DNA of 64,000 bases, taken from positions 1 to 64,000 of the forward strand of contig CASPWD010000003.1 in assembly GCA_949425635.1 (NCBI GenBank), read 5' to 3'. Below the pieces are notes generated by a model that was not told the DNA's origin, did no database searches, and was given only the letters and a program-made list of their open reading frames with translations. Position numbers and translations under genes: made by a program. Position 1 is the stretch's first letter. Every line of letters begins with the position of its first letter. This document shows, one piece after another, positions 1-8,180 of the stretch. This stretch comes from an uncultured Bacilli bacterium. Its GTDB lineage: Bacteria; Bacillota_I; Bacilli_A; RF39; UBA660.

Positions 1-6
1 GATGTG

Positions 7-35
7 ATTATACTATAAGTTTTAAAATATGTCAA
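7..35 (-). promoter_or_regulatory. early sigma-A-type promoter, copy 1
   Basis: On the minus strand this reads TTGACA, a 17-base spacer (TATTTTAAAACTTATAG), then TATAAT, matching the vegetative bacterial consensus. It is one of six near-identical copies in the window, all on the minus strand. It points out of the left edge, so further early genes should lie there. Confidence 0.85.
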
Positions 36-59
36 GGGTTTTTTCAAAATTTATTAAAT

Positions 60-506
60 TTATTTTCTTTCATCAGGTTCTCCACAGAATATACAGGTAT
101 TATCATTTCCATCCCATTTACATATACAATTTCCTATTGGACTTAATTCACAGCTCCATTCTGAAAGAAATAAATCTTCTGAATTATCTATTTTAGAAAA
201 TAAATCTACAAAAAAATTATGATAATCTTGTTCTGCTTCATTTAATTTTTGTTCTGCTAATTCAAATATAATTTTTTTAGTATGTAAATTTGCTTTCTCC
301 TTAGGCTCCAATTCATATTTATAAGTTTCTTCTATATACTCATCAGGTACTTTAAATCCTACTTCTTCATTCCATACATAACCATCTTTATCTATAATGT
401 GCATGTGAAAATCAAATTTATCTCTCCACCCTAGATTTATATTATCTAAAAATTCATCATTATCAGATTTATAAACATTAAATACTTTTACTTTTATCTT
501 TTTCAA
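60..506 (-). CDS. small early protein with C-terminal cysteine cluster
   Basis: Unrecognised 148-residue acidic protein. The start is TTG (plus-strand CAA at 504-506), chosen because GGAGGAAG lies about nine bases upstream and no closer ATG exists. The C-terminus carries cysteines at about 119, 127, 129, 138 and 141, the last in a CIFCG motif, suggesting a small zinc site; similar tails occur in uncharacterised proteins of Firmicutes phages. It is the last gene of a three-gene early operon and overlaps its upstream neighbour by 29 bases. A host-takeover role is only inferred from position and promoter class. Confidence 0.8.
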   Translation of the reverse strand: MKKIKVKVFNVYKSDNDEFLDNINLGWRDKFDFHMHIIDKDGYVWNEEVGFKVPDEYIEETYKYELEPKEKANLHTKKIIFELAEQKLNEAEQDYHNFFVDLFSKIDNSEDLFLSEWSCELSPIGNCICKWDGNDNTCIFCGEPDERK

Positions 507-753
507 AATAATCTTCCTCCATTCCTAATATTTGCAATATCTCTTTAGGGTCTGTTTCATAAAATACAGATATAGTATTTCCTTTATTATCTATATCAAA
601 TTCAAGTTCAAGTATATCATAGTGTTTCCCCTTATAATTTCTATGATGAACAGTTACATTTTTTCCAATAAGAGATATAAGAGAGAAACCTTGATTTTCT
701 CCATATACTATAATTTCTTCAGCTTGCTTCTTTAATATTCTATTTATTTTCAT
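478..753 (-). CDS. hypothetical early protein
   Basis: Unrecognised 91-residue protein, middle gene of the 60-985 early operon. An in-frame ATG at 771 exists, but AAGGAGATGG falls between it and the ATG at 753, so 753 is the better start. No cysteine motif, membrane segment or signal peptide is visible; the composition is mixed charged and beta-like. It overlaps both neighbours by a few bases, typical of tightly coupled phage genes. No function can be assigned. Confidence 0.75.
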   Translation of the reverse strand: MKINRILKKQAEEIIVYGENQGFSLISLIGKNVTVHHRNYKGKHYDILELEFDIDNKGNTISVFYETDPKEILQILGMEEDYFEKDKSKSI

Positions 754-985
754 ATTTACCATCTCCTTCATATATTATATTTCCTGAAATGTCATTCCAC
801 TCACAATCACATCTCTTACATCTGTAACCTGATGCACCATACCCACTTCCACTTGATGTATGTATTGGTTTGCTATTTATATCATAAAAACCATCTTTGC
901 CTATTTCATAATAATTAGTAGATATTTCTTCTAACCAATAATCTAATTTATCACAACCACATTTAGGACATTTAATTCTATTCAT
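740..985 (-). CDS. small zinc-ribbon protein
   Basis: 81-residue protein with two cysteine knuckles, CPKCGC at residues 6-11 and CKRCDC at 56-61, the arrangement of a zinc ribbon. Such proteins usually bind nucleic acid or another protein; which one applies here is unknown. It is the first gene of the three-gene early operon, with GAAAGGAAG before the ATG and the early promoter at 1042-1070 directly upstream. Confidence 0.8.
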   Translation of the reverse strand: MNRIKCPKCGCDKLDYWLEEISTNYYEIGKDGFYDINSKPIHTSSGSGYGASGYRCKRCDCEWNDISGNIIYEGDGKYENK

Positions 986-1041
986 AGTATTTCTTCCTTT
1001 CTATATGTTTAACATTTGTATTATCTACTATTTGTAATAGT

Positions 1042-1070
1042 ATTATACTATAAGTTTTAAGATATGTCAA
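1042..1070 (-). promoter_or_regulatory. early sigma-A-type promoter, copy 2
   Basis: Minus-strand TTGACA and TATAAT with a 17-base spacer that differs from the other copies by one base. It lies about 60 bases ahead of the 740-985 gene. A degraded copy (TTGATA followed by the same spacer start) is visible just beyond it, around 1085-1115. Confidence 0.85.
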
Positions 1071-1150
1071 GCATTTTTTAAAATTTTTAAATAAATTTTA
1101 AAATATATCAAGTGAATTTATAAAAATGTTAATTTTGTAATATATATAAG

Positions 1151-1166
1151 TAAAATATTAATGAGG
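1151..1166 (+). promoter_or_regulatory. putative phage late promoter, copy 1
   Basis: TAAAATATTAATGAGG preceded by G, one of seven matches in the window, all on the plus strand ahead of late or nucleotide genes. It has no sigma-A style -35 box. This copy lies 228 bases upstream of the first late gene, leaving room for the structured leader at 1164-1353. Promoter function is inferred from recurrence and placement. Confidence 0.6.
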
Positions 1167-1353
1167 CAGGAATACTTGCCTAATCTCAATAATAAGTTTT
1201 ATGGTTTAGATTAAAGTAAGATATACAATATCTAACAATACTTTTGTATCTAGACCATTTTATTTATAAGGGGATTTGCCTTCCTCTTTTCTCTCAATAG
1301 AAATATTGATAATCAGAAAAGAAAAAGTATGTAAAGAAATCAGGCACTTTACA
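1164..1353 (+). ncRNA. multi-stem structured RNA leader upstream of late operon
   Basis: Several stems can be drawn by hand. An 11-bp stem (1201-1211 with 1248-1258, one G-U pair) encloses two small hairpins (1219-1233 and 1235-1247), giving a compact three-way junction. A second domain pairs 1285-1292 with 1315-1322 and contains TCAATA-GAAA-TATTGA at 1294-1309, a GAAA tetraloop. A third pairs 1330-1336 with 1347-1353; its loop AGGCA can pair with TGCCT at about 1277-1281, a possible pseudoknot. The ribosome site and ATG follow directly. It could be a cis-acting leader or a processed RNA; it matches no family I recognise. Confidence 0.5.
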
Positions 1354-1378
1354 AATATGTATAAAGGAGGAACTTAAA

Positions 1379-1588
1379 ATGGCACAAAGAGATTTTTCAG
1401 CAGTAACAACTGCTACAATCAAAAATGCTGGTGCAAAACCTGTAGAAGTAAGATACTTCAAAGTTAATTTTCCAGAGGAATTACAACCTGAAGATGAAAT
1501 CGTACTAACAGTTAAAACATCAGAAGAAGCTGCTTACTATGCTGCTCAAGAAAATGCTGAGTTAGGTATTGAAGTTACATTAGCTTAG
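1379..1588 (+). CDS. small putative virion protein
   Basis: 69-residue protein, first gene after the late promoter and structured leader, with AAAGGAGG before the ATG. Beta-like, with no cysteines or membrane segment. Its pattern (KPVEVR, then PEDEIVLTV, then a helix ending GIEVT) resembles the N-terminal half of the next gene, suggesting distant paralogy. A structural or head-tail role is inferred only from position in the late operon. Confidence 0.7.
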   Translation: MAQRDFSAVTTATIKNAGAKPVEVRYFKVNFPEELQPEDEIVLTVKTSEEAAYYAAQENAELGIEVTLA

Positions 1589-1617
1589 TTTGAAATGTTA
1601 GTTAGGAGGTATGTTAC

Positions 1618-2046
1618 ATGAAAGTAACAGTTAAAAACCCTAGCAAAAAACCTATAAATATTTCTAAACTTGCTCCTTTGATGCCAACACAGGTATTAAG
1701 TGTAAATGAGGAAATTGAAGTAAATGTTAGGGATATTGAAGGTGTTATGAAAAGGGCAGAAGAAATTGGTGTAACTGTTACCCCAATGGAAGCCTTCGAA
1801 ATAACACCAGTTGTAGATGACCCTGATGGGTTGAAAAATCCAGAAAGTATTACTGAAACTTCTAATAATGAAAAAGATGGTTCTAAAGAAATACCACCAG
1901 AAATAGGTGAGGATGCCCAAGAAACTAATAAAGTAGACGAGGGTATAAAAGATATTGATGAAAAACCTAAATCTAAATTTGTTAGAAAGTCAGCAAAGGG
2001 TAAAAAGACTACAACAAAGAAATCAATTTTTGGTAATAATAAATAA
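1618..2046 (+). CDS. putative virion protein with charged tail
   Basis: 142 residues. Residues 1-55 resemble the preceding gene's product (KKPINIS, NEEIEVNV, GVTVT). Residues 60-142 form a low-complexity tail, acidic first and then very basic near the end (KGKKTTTKK). The ATG follows TTAGGAGG by seven bases. It sits 30 bases after the previous gene in the same operon. The basic tail could contact DNA or a structural partner; function unknown. Confidence 0.7.
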   Translation: MKVTVKNPSKKPINISKLAPLMPTQVLSVNEEIEVNVRDIEGVMKRAEEIGVTVTPMEAFEITPVVDDPDGLKNPESITETSNNEKDGSKEIPPEIGEDAQETNKVDEGIKDIDEKPKSKFVRKSAKGKKTTTKKSIFGNNK

Positions 2047-2132
2047 TTTATATATTATTACAAGTGTAGTTATAGGTAGATACCTACCTCTTCTACCTAT
2101 AACTATACAAATATATACGGAGGTAGATTGGA

Positions 2133-2903
2133 ATGAATGAAGAAGAAATAAATAACTTACCAGAATTGGATAGTATATTTCAGGATAAAGATTTAGTTAA
2201 ACCTAGAAAATACCCTCGTATGAAAAAAAGAACAAAATCAATAGTTAGATATATAGAAAAGCAATTAGGTGGGGATGTTTTAGAGTTGGAACTAACACCT
2301 GCACAGGTAAAAGAAATTGTTGATGAGGCATTTGATGAGTTAAAACATTATATATCAGATACATATACAATTACAGTACCCTTTTCTAAATGTATTGATT
2401 TAAAAAAATACAATATTGATGCAGTAGATAGGGTAACTAGATGCAACGATAGTATTCTATCTGGTACTTCTTATTTAGTACCTATTGCAATGTATCCTAA
2501 TACAGTTACAGGAATATATGATGTACAAGATTATGCAAATGCTTTAATGGTTAAAAAGAATTTGAATATATTATCTACTGATATGGATTATCATTGGGAT
2601 AAACCTAACAGAAAATTATATATATCTGCAAATCCACAGACACCATCATTTGTGACTATATCTTTTAAACCAGAATATTATTCTTGTGAAGATATTAGAG
2701 AAATGTATTGGGAAACTCAATTAAGAAAGATGGCATTAGCAATGGCAAAAATAATAACAGGTAGAATAAGAAGCAAATATACTCCAAATAATGCTACATT
2801 TGGTTTGGACGGACCTACAATATTACAAGAAGGTTTAACCGAACTACAAAATGTAAGAACTTATTTAGATGATAATAAAGATAATTTTAAAGTATTAAAC
2901 TAA
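2133..2903 (+). CDS. putative head-tail (neck) protein
   Basis: 256-residue soluble protein in the late operon upstream of the sheath gene. It has a basic N-terminus, a beta-rich middle, and a C-terminal helical part with the stretch LRKMALAMAKIITGRIRSKY. Helices of that kind recur in phage neck or connector-type structural proteins, and size and position would suit T4 gp13/gp14-like neck proteins, but I cannot prove homology by eye. CGGAGG precedes the ATG. Confidence 0.55.
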   Translation: MNEEEINNLPELDSIFQDKDLVKPRKYPRMKKRTKSIVRYIEKQLGGDVLELELTPAQVKEIVDEAFDELKHYISDTYTITVPFSKCIDLKKYNIDAVDRVTRCNDSILSGTSYLVPIAMYPNTVTGIYDVQDYANALMVKKNLNILSTDMDYHWDKPNRKLYISANPQTPSFVTISFKPEYYSCEDIREMYWETQLRKMALAMAKIITGRIRSKYTPNNATFGLDGPTILQEGLTELQNVRTYLDDNKDNFKVLN

Positions 2904-2940
2904 TTATTTTAAAAGTTATAGAAAGGAAGTGTATCATAAT

Positions 2941-3510
2941 ATGAATTTTATGGAGGCTTATGCACAAGAATTACAAAAAGAGAAAGCAAAGCTTATTGAA
3001 AGTAGAACTAGAAAAGCAAAAAAAGTTGAAACAAAGATAGTTAAAGAAGATACAGAAGAGTATCTAGAACCAAGATTTGATAGTAGAGCATCTTTCTACA
3101 AAAAAGCAAAAGTAGTTAAAAAAGATAATGGTGATGAAGAACTATACTCTTATGGAACACATGTTGGTGGTGTAAGAGGTGGTAAACCATATTCAAAAGG
3201 AAAATTCTCTCAAACAACAACTAGACACCAAAAAGATTATTTTCAACAAAGAGGATTTGACCCTAAAGAAGTTGAAACAGAAGGAAAGAAACTTGAAGAA
3301 AGAGATAGAAGCAGAACAGGAATTATGCAATCTATACAAGATACAATAGTACCTGAGTTAGATTGGGTTGCTGATTGCAGTAAAGATGAGGGACTTGTTG
3401 GTTTAGCAGAGTTATGTGAAGAGTATGCAAATGCTTTAAGAGATTTTGATATAAATAATCTTGAAGAAAATAAAAAGGAGGAAGCTAAAAATGTTAAAAA
3501 AATCAAATAG
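2941..3510 (+). CDS. hypothetical charged protein with YGTxV..TTxRH motif
   Basis: 189 residues. A GTG at 2929 is in frame, but AGGAAG immediately precedes it, whereas the ATG at 2941 has correct spacing. Residues 1-45 are Lys/Glu-rich helix. Near residues 70-105 is a motif of the form SYGTHVGGV, GGKPYSKGKFSQTTTRH, which I have seen in small uncharacterised phage and mobile-element proteins. It overlaps the next gene by 20 bases. Probably virion-associated or a regulator; not resolved. Confidence 0.65.
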   Translation: MNFMEAYAQELQKEKAKLIESRTRKAKKVETKIVKEDTEEYLEPRFDSRASFYKKAKVVKKDNGDEELYSYGTHVGGVRGGKPYSKGKFSQTTTRHQKDYFQQRGFDPKEVETEGKKLEERDRSRTGIMQSIQDTIVPELDWVADCSKDEGLVGLAELCEEYANALRDFDINNLEENKKEEAKNVKKIK

Positions 3511-4678
3511 AATTTCATTAGAAGAAGCTACAAGATTAGCAATTTTAGGTAAATTACCTTTAAAGGAAAATAAATCTATAAAGAAAGAAAGTACAACAGT
3601 TACAACTACACCAGATGGATTAACAGCAGTTGAAACTGATGATGCTAATATTGTAATAGAACCAAAAGAAAATGCAGCAGTTGATATTGGTATGGGTACA
3701 GAACCAGTTATAGATGAAACACCAGTAGAAGATATACCTGTTGAAGAACCAATTATGGATGATTCTGTTGAAGATGAACCAGAAATGGAAGATTTTGAAG
3801 AAAGTAAAAAAATTACTGAAGGAGAAGCTCCTTTATTCAAAAAGAAAATAAATAAAACAGATATAAAAAAAGTTGAAAATAAAGGATTAAAAGAACATAA
3901 AGTTGCATTTAAGCAAAGTAATAAATTACAAGAAGGTGTATATACAGTTGAGTATATTGGTTCTTTCGATGAATTATATAGCTCTAGCTGGAGTGGTGCA
4001 ATATCTACACTAGATACAATAAGAGAAGCAGATAAGGAAGATGAACTAATGGACTACCTTGAATCATTTGAAGATAGTGCTGATACTGCTATGGATAGAA
4101 CTGAATTAAATGATATGCTTTGGTTTGAAAGTGATACAATTTTTGCAGATTTAGGAATATCTGACGAAGAAGATTTAGATGAAAGTAAAAAAGTTGAAGG
4201 TTGTGGTAGAAACTGTGGAAAAGAAAAGAAAGAAGAAGGGGAAGCACAACTATTCAAAAAGAAAATTAATAAAACAGACATTAAAAAAGTAGAAAATAAA
4301 TCTAAAAAAGAAGAAGCAGAAAAAGAACCTAAAAGAAAAGTTATTAATAAAGTTGATTTAAGAAAAACTGAATCTAAAAAATTAAATAAAGAATTAAAAA
4401 CTAAAGTTGAGGAAGGATTATCTAAATTTGTAAATGAAACATATAAAAATGGTAAATCTGTGAAAGTTGAAAAAGTTTTAGCATTAACAGAAAGTAAATT
4501 ATATGTTAAAGGTAAATTAGTTATGGAAAGTGATACAAAAGATTTTACTTGTAAACTAATTCCTATAAAAGAAAATAAAACATTTAGAAAATATACAATT
4601 AAAGAGAATAAACAACTAAAAATTACAGAAGGAAAAACTTTAAAAGGAAAAGAATTTAGTTTAATATTGAAAAAATAA
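3491..4678 (+). CDS. acidic repeat-containing putative structural protein
   Basis: 395 residues. The ATG at 3491 is preceded by AAAAAGGAGG at correct spacing. After a short basic head comes a very acidic Pro/Glu segment (about 60-105). A 22-residue unit (EGEAPLFKKKINKTDIKKVE plus two) occurs at 110-131 and almost identically at 249-270, with a weaker third copy at 281-296. These flank an acidic domain (150-232) and a CGRNCG pair. The C-terminal 95 residues are basic and beta-like. It precedes the sheath gene, so a scaffold, tail-completion or internal virion role is possible but unproven. Confidence 0.7.
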   Translation: MLKKSNRISLEEATRLAILGKLPLKENKSIKKESTTVTTTPDGLTAVETDDANIVIEPKENAAVDIGMGTEPVIDETPVEDIPVEEPIMDDSVEDEPEMEDFEESKKITEGEAPLFKKKINKTDIKKVENKGLKEHKVAFKQSNKLQEGVYTVEYIGSFDELYSSSWSGAISTLDTIREADKEDELMDYLESFEDSADTAMDRTELNDMLWFESDTIFADLGISDEEDLDESKKVEGCGRNCGKEKKEEGEAQLFKKKINKTDIKKVENKSKKEEAEKEPKRKVINKVDLRKTESKKLNKELKTKVEEGLSKFVNETYKNGKSVKVEKVLALTESKLYVKGKLVMESDTKDFTCKLIPIKENKTFRKYTIKENKQLKITEGKTLKGKEFSLILKK

Positions 4679-4697
4679 GAAAAGGAGGAATTAAACA

Positions 4698-6272
4698 ATG
4701 GCATTTATAGAAATTACAACTAATAATCTATCAAGAGAATTAGGAAATTCAAAAGCAGCTATTGATAACTGGGTATATGTACCTGGAACTGCCATAACAG
4801 GTGACTGGACAAAACCAGTATTAGTAACAACTGTTGACGAATTTAAAAATGCTTTTGGACAAAAAGGACCTGAAGGTTCTAGCACATTTGAATATGTAAC
4901 AGGTTTATTAAGTGCTGGTATGCCAATAATGTTTAGAAGAATTGCACACCATAATCAAGCAAACATTACTGAAGAAGATGTTGAAAATGATTTGAATGGT
5001 GCATTAAAAGCAAAAGCAACTTTTAAAAAAGAAACAGATACTGGAGAAATTATTGACTTCATTGTTGAAGAAAAATATGGTGGTAGTTTTGGTAATGACA
5101 TGAAAGTAACTTATAAACCTTCAACAAGTGCTATTTGGTTAGATGTAGAAGTTGGAAGAAGTTTAATAGAAAGAAGAAGATTAGCAATTCGTAAAGCTAA
5201 TTCAGAAGAAACTGCAAAAGAAGTAATTAATTCTTTAAGAACTATTGAATTTGATAGAATAAAAATAAGTTCAGTAAATGAAGATTTTACTACATTTGAT
5301 GTAAATGAGAAAAAAGAATTTATGCTAGTAGGTGGTGCAGATTTTCCTGAAACAGATGTTGCTGCAGAAATTCCAGAATCATATAAATTTATAGAAGATA
5401 AAATGTTATTCAAACCTAAATTTATAACAAGTGGAGGATATACAGATGATATGTCTAATGGAAAAGGACCACTTGCTATTGCTAATGCAATGTTAGCTTT
5501 AACAAAGAAAAGACAAGATTGTGCTGCTATTATAGATTTACCAATAGGTTCAGTACAAGGAGAATATGAAGATGTTGCTGGTTCATTGAAGTATAATCAA
5601 TATACAGATAATGGTATAATAGCAAGTGGACGTATATTTGGACCATGGGTTTATATAAGAATTGGTGCAGATAGTTATTGGATGCCACCATCTTATGCTT
5701 ATTTAACAGCTATGGGTAATAGATTAGCAGAAGGTAAGAAATCATATAACCCAGTTGCTGGCTTGAGCACAGGTGTTATAAAAAATGTAGTTAGAACAGA
5801 ATTTGAGATAGGAACAGACATCGCTGAAAAATGGCAATCAGATGATAGTGTAAATATAAATCCAATTATGAAAATAAATGGAAGTACTTATGCTATTGGT
5901 GGAAATAGTACATTATTGGAACCTGAAGTAGAAACAGGAGAAAATAATCTATTTATTGAATCAAGTGCTGATTTAACAGTAATAGATATTAGAAGATTTG
6001 TTTATAATCTTGCTACAGAACTACAATTCCAATATAACTCAACAGAAGTTTTTGAAACATTTGGATTAAGAACATCTGATTATCTTGATAGAATGATTTC
6101 AGAAGGTGCAGTAACTGACTATGCTATTTACAATGAAAGTACAGATGCTGAACCTAGAAAATTAAAGATAAGACTTGATGTTTACTTATCACCTACTGTT
6201 AAGAAAATTGAAATCTTACTTAATGTTGGTTATGGTAGTGTAGAAATGCAAACAGAAGGAGGTAATAGCTAA
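4698..6272 (+). CDS. tail sheath protein
   Basis: 524 residues, normal length for a contractile sheath subunit. Recognisable sheath features are the variable beta domains in the middle, the AAIIDLP strand near residue 275, and the conserved C-terminal part with FVYNLATELQFQYNS, ETFGLRTSDYLDRM and a final beta hairpin that links neighbouring subunits. The sheath polymerises around the tube and contracts to drive DNA delivery. AAAAGGAGG precedes the ATG. The stop overlaps the start of the tube gene, as expected for sheath-tube pairs. Confidence 0.92.
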   Translation: MAFIEITTNNLSRELGNSKAAIDNWVYVPGTAITGDWTKPVLVTTVDEFKNAFGQKGPEGSSTFEYVTGLLSAGMPIMFRRIAHHNQANITEEDVENDLNGALKAKATFKKETDTGEIIDFIVEEKYGGSFGNDMKVTYKPSTSAIWLDVEVGRSLIERRRLAIRKANSEETAKEVINSLRTIEFDRIKISSVNEDFTTFDVNEKKEFMLVGGADFPETDVAAEIPESYKFIEDKMLFKPKFITSGGYTDDMSNGKGPLAIANAMLALTKKRQDCAAIIDLPIGSVQGEYEDVAGSLKYNQYTDNGIIASGRIFGPWVYIRIGADSYWMPPSYAYLTAMGNRLAEGKKSYNPVAGLSTGVIKNVVRTEFEIGTDIAEKWQSDDSVNINPIMKINGSTYAIGGNSTLLEPEVETGENNLFIESSADLTVIDIRRFVYNLATELQFQYNSTEVFETFGLRTSDYLDRMISEGAVTDYAIYNESTDAEPRKLKIRLDVYLSPTVKKIEILLNVGYGSVEMQTEGGNS

Positions 6273-7027
6273 TGGGAAGAGTATTTTCAACAAACCTAAA
6301 TATGAATGATAGAAATTCTGTTACAGCAGATATTACTGATAAATATTTAGGAACATCTTATATGTTACTACACAAAAAAGACTTTGAACCTGGAAGAAGT
6401 TCAGACTTTATATTCAAAGTTAAATTTGCAAGAGACCTATATGATATGGATTCTAATTTAGTTGCTACTGCTGCTGATGCATCTGAAACTCTTGCATTAT
6501 CTTTAAGAGATTTTGCAGGACCAAGTATGACAGTTGACCCAATGACATTAAGAACTGGTAATGGGGAAATGAAATATGCAGGTGTACCTACTGTTGGTAC
6601 AAGTGCAATATCATTTACTGATTATATTGGTATGGATACAGAAAGAATATTGTTAGCATGGTACACTCAATGTCATAACCCTAAAAATGATAAGATAGGT
6701 TTCAAAGAATACTACAGTAATGATGGATTGCTATATAAGTGGGCTCCGAACGGAACTAGAGTAATTGACTGGAGATTACAAGGTTGCTGGATAAATGAAT
6801 ATAATCAAGGTAACTATTCAAGACAAAATCCTGAATTTAGACAATTCAGTACAACTATTCAATATGATAAGGCTTATCCTTGGACAACAGCTCCATATAG
6901 TCAATTTAAAGTATCTGATGATGAAGTTACAAATCAAAAATCATCAGCACCATTTAACTCACCTACTGCTACGAATTATCTTGGTACTTTGGGTAATGTT
7001 AATACAGATACAAGAAATAACAAATAA
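6272..7027 (+). CDS. tail tube protein
   Basis: 251 residues, directly after the sheath with ATG overlapping its TAA. Size, order and composition (beta-rich, single domain, disordered Asn-rich end) fit the inner tube subunit of a myovirus (T4 gp19-like role). The tube stacks as rings under the sheath and conducts DNA. A strong hairpin follows the stop, ending the sheath-tube transcript. Assignment rests mainly on position; sequence conservation in this family is weak. Confidence 0.8.
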   Translation: MGRVFSTNLNMNDRNSVTADITDKYLGTSYMLLHKKDFEPGRSSDFIFKVKFARDLYDMDSNLVATAADASETLALSLRDFAGPSMTVDPMTLRTGNGEMKYAGVPTVGTSAISFTDYIGMDTERILLAWYTQCHNPKNDKIGFKEYYSNDGLLYKWAPNGTRVIDWRLQGCWINEYNQGNYSRQNPEFRQFSTTIQYDKAYPWTTAPYSQFKVSDDEVTNQKSSAPFNSPTATNYLGTLGNVNTDTRNNK

Positions 7028-7046
7028 TTGAATAATTAAAATAAAG

Positions 7047-7062
7047 TAAAATATTAATGAGG
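7047..7062 (+). promoter_or_regulatory. putative phage late promoter, copy 2
   Basis: GTAAAATATTAATGAGG, 65 bases ahead of the tail chaperone gene. The motif forms the left arm of the hairpin at 7048-7087, so the same bases may stop upstream transcripts and start downstream ones. Confidence 0.55.
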
Positions 7063-7088
7063 AGATAAAATTCCTCATTAATATTTTT
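7048..7088 (+). terminator. hairpin after sheath-tube operon
   Basis: Perfect 16-bp stem (7048-7063 with 7072-7087), eight-base loop and a final T-rich arm (TATTTTT). It follows the tube stop codon by 20 bases. The left arm is a copy of the late promoter motif. Confidence 0.75.
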
Positions 7089-7111
7089 CAATTTATAGGA
7101 GGTAGGAATTT

Positions 7112-7939
7112 ATGGCAGATTTAATGAATACACAAAATCAAGATAAAAAAGAAGAGATTAAAGAGTTTGAGGAAGAGGTAGTACCAAATGTAACTAATAT
7201 AAAAAGTCAGGAAACATTTTTATTACCTAGTAAAGGATTGTTTTATACAAATCAAAATATGAAATCTATAACTTTAAGAAGAATGACAGTAAAAGAAGAT
7301 AAAATTAGATTGAGAAATGATGGGGAAGATAAAATTAGAAAAAACCTATTACAAGCATGTACTATTGGGGAAGGAATAGATATAGGTCAACTAACATTAT
7401 TTGATGTTAATTACTTACTATTTTGTTTAAGAAGAATAAGTTTGTTAAATAATATATATAAAGTTAGATGCTATTGCCCACATTGTGAAGCAGAATTTAT
7501 AGATGAGGTTGATTTATCTAAATTAAAGATTAAATATGCAGAAGAAGGAAATCTACCAAATTTTGATATAATACTTCCAATTTCTAAAATTAAAATTAAA
7601 TTAAAATATCCTTCTTTAAATAATACAATTATGCTTAGAGAAAATATAATTGAATATTTAAAAATGAATGCTGATGAAGAAGTTGGTGAATTATTATATG
7701 AATTAGGTGATATAATTTATATAGATAAAGTCAATGGTGGAAGTATGATTACAGAAGAATTAGAAGATTTTATAGATAATCTTGATATTGTTGATTTAAG
7801 AGCAATAAAAGATGGTATAAAAAAATTAGATGGACAATATGGAATAGATGATGATATTCTATGTAAATGCCCTAATTGTAAAAAAGATGTACATCATGGT
7901 TTACCAATAACTGGAGAATTATTTTCACCCTCATTATAA
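7112..7939 (+). CDS. tail assembly chaperone / T4 gp26-like protein
   Basis: 275 residues between the tube and tape-measure genes, the standard place for tail assembly chaperones. Two zinc knuckles are visible, CYCPHCEAE near residues 125-133 and CKCPNCKKD near 251-259. Length, zinc ribbon and the LRRMTVKEDK segment near residue 60 also recall T4 gp26-type baseplate proteins. The TAA stop at 7937-7939 lies inside a long open frame shifted by +1 (7911-8180) that has no start codon of its own, so a longer frameshift product is likely. GGAGGTAGG precedes the ATG. Confidence 0.75.
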   Translation: MADLMNTQNQDKKEEIKEFEEEVVPNVTNIKSQETFLLPSKGLFYTNQNMKSITLRRMTVKEDKIRLRNDGEDKIRKNLLQACTIGEGIDIGQLTLFDVNYLLFCLRRISLLNNIYKVRCYCPHCEAEFIDEVDLSKLKIKYAEEGNLPNFDIILPISKIKIKLKYPSLNNTIMLRENIIEYLKMNADEEVGELLYELGDIIYIDKVNGGSMITEELEDFIDNLDIVDLRAIKDGIKKLDGQYGIDDDILCKCPNCKKDVHHGLPITGELFSPSL

Positions 7940-8180
7940 ACCATCATCTAAAGAGATTGATAAAGAATTATTTGAATATAGAAAATCAGAATTTGAAGTT
8001 ATTTGTGATAAACAAATAATAGTTAGTCAACTTTCAGAAGGTGGTATTACTTATAATGACTGTAATGATATGGACTTATATGAATTTGAATATGTTGTTA
8101 GAAAACTAATTAAACTTAAAAAAGAAGAAAATGAGATTAGAAAGAAACAAATTGAGGAAGCAAAGAAAAATAAAGGGTAG
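7911..8180 (+). CDS. +1-frame extension of the tail chaperone
   Basis: Open frame of 89 codons from just after a TAA at 7908-7910 to TAG at 8178-8180. It overlaps the last ten codons of the upstream gene in the +1 frame. No ATG, GTG or TTG with a ribosome site occurs before residue 53 (ATG at 8070), so independent initiation is unlikely. The tail is charged and coiled-coil-like (many Lys/Glu). CCC followed by T at 7928-7931, three codons before the zero-frame stop, is a plausible +1 slip site. G/GT-type frameshifted chaperone pairs at this position are known in tailed phages, usually by -1. Confidence 0.6.
   Translation: MENYFHPHYKPSSKEIDKELFEYRKSEFEVICDKQIIVSQLSEGGITYNDCNDMDLYEFEYVVRKLIKLKKEENEIRKKQIEEAKKNKG

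Noticed and set aside
3830-4260. LF within the repeated unit of the acidic protein as another clamp-binding tag
   Set aside because: The LF here is internal and followed by KKKINK; the shared tag is defined by its place at the free carboxyl end.
4054-4885. Minus-strand frames opposite the acidic repeat protein and the sheath
   Set aside because: Shadows of Lys/Glu-rich plus-strand codons, giving Phe/Leu/Ser-rich products without start signals.
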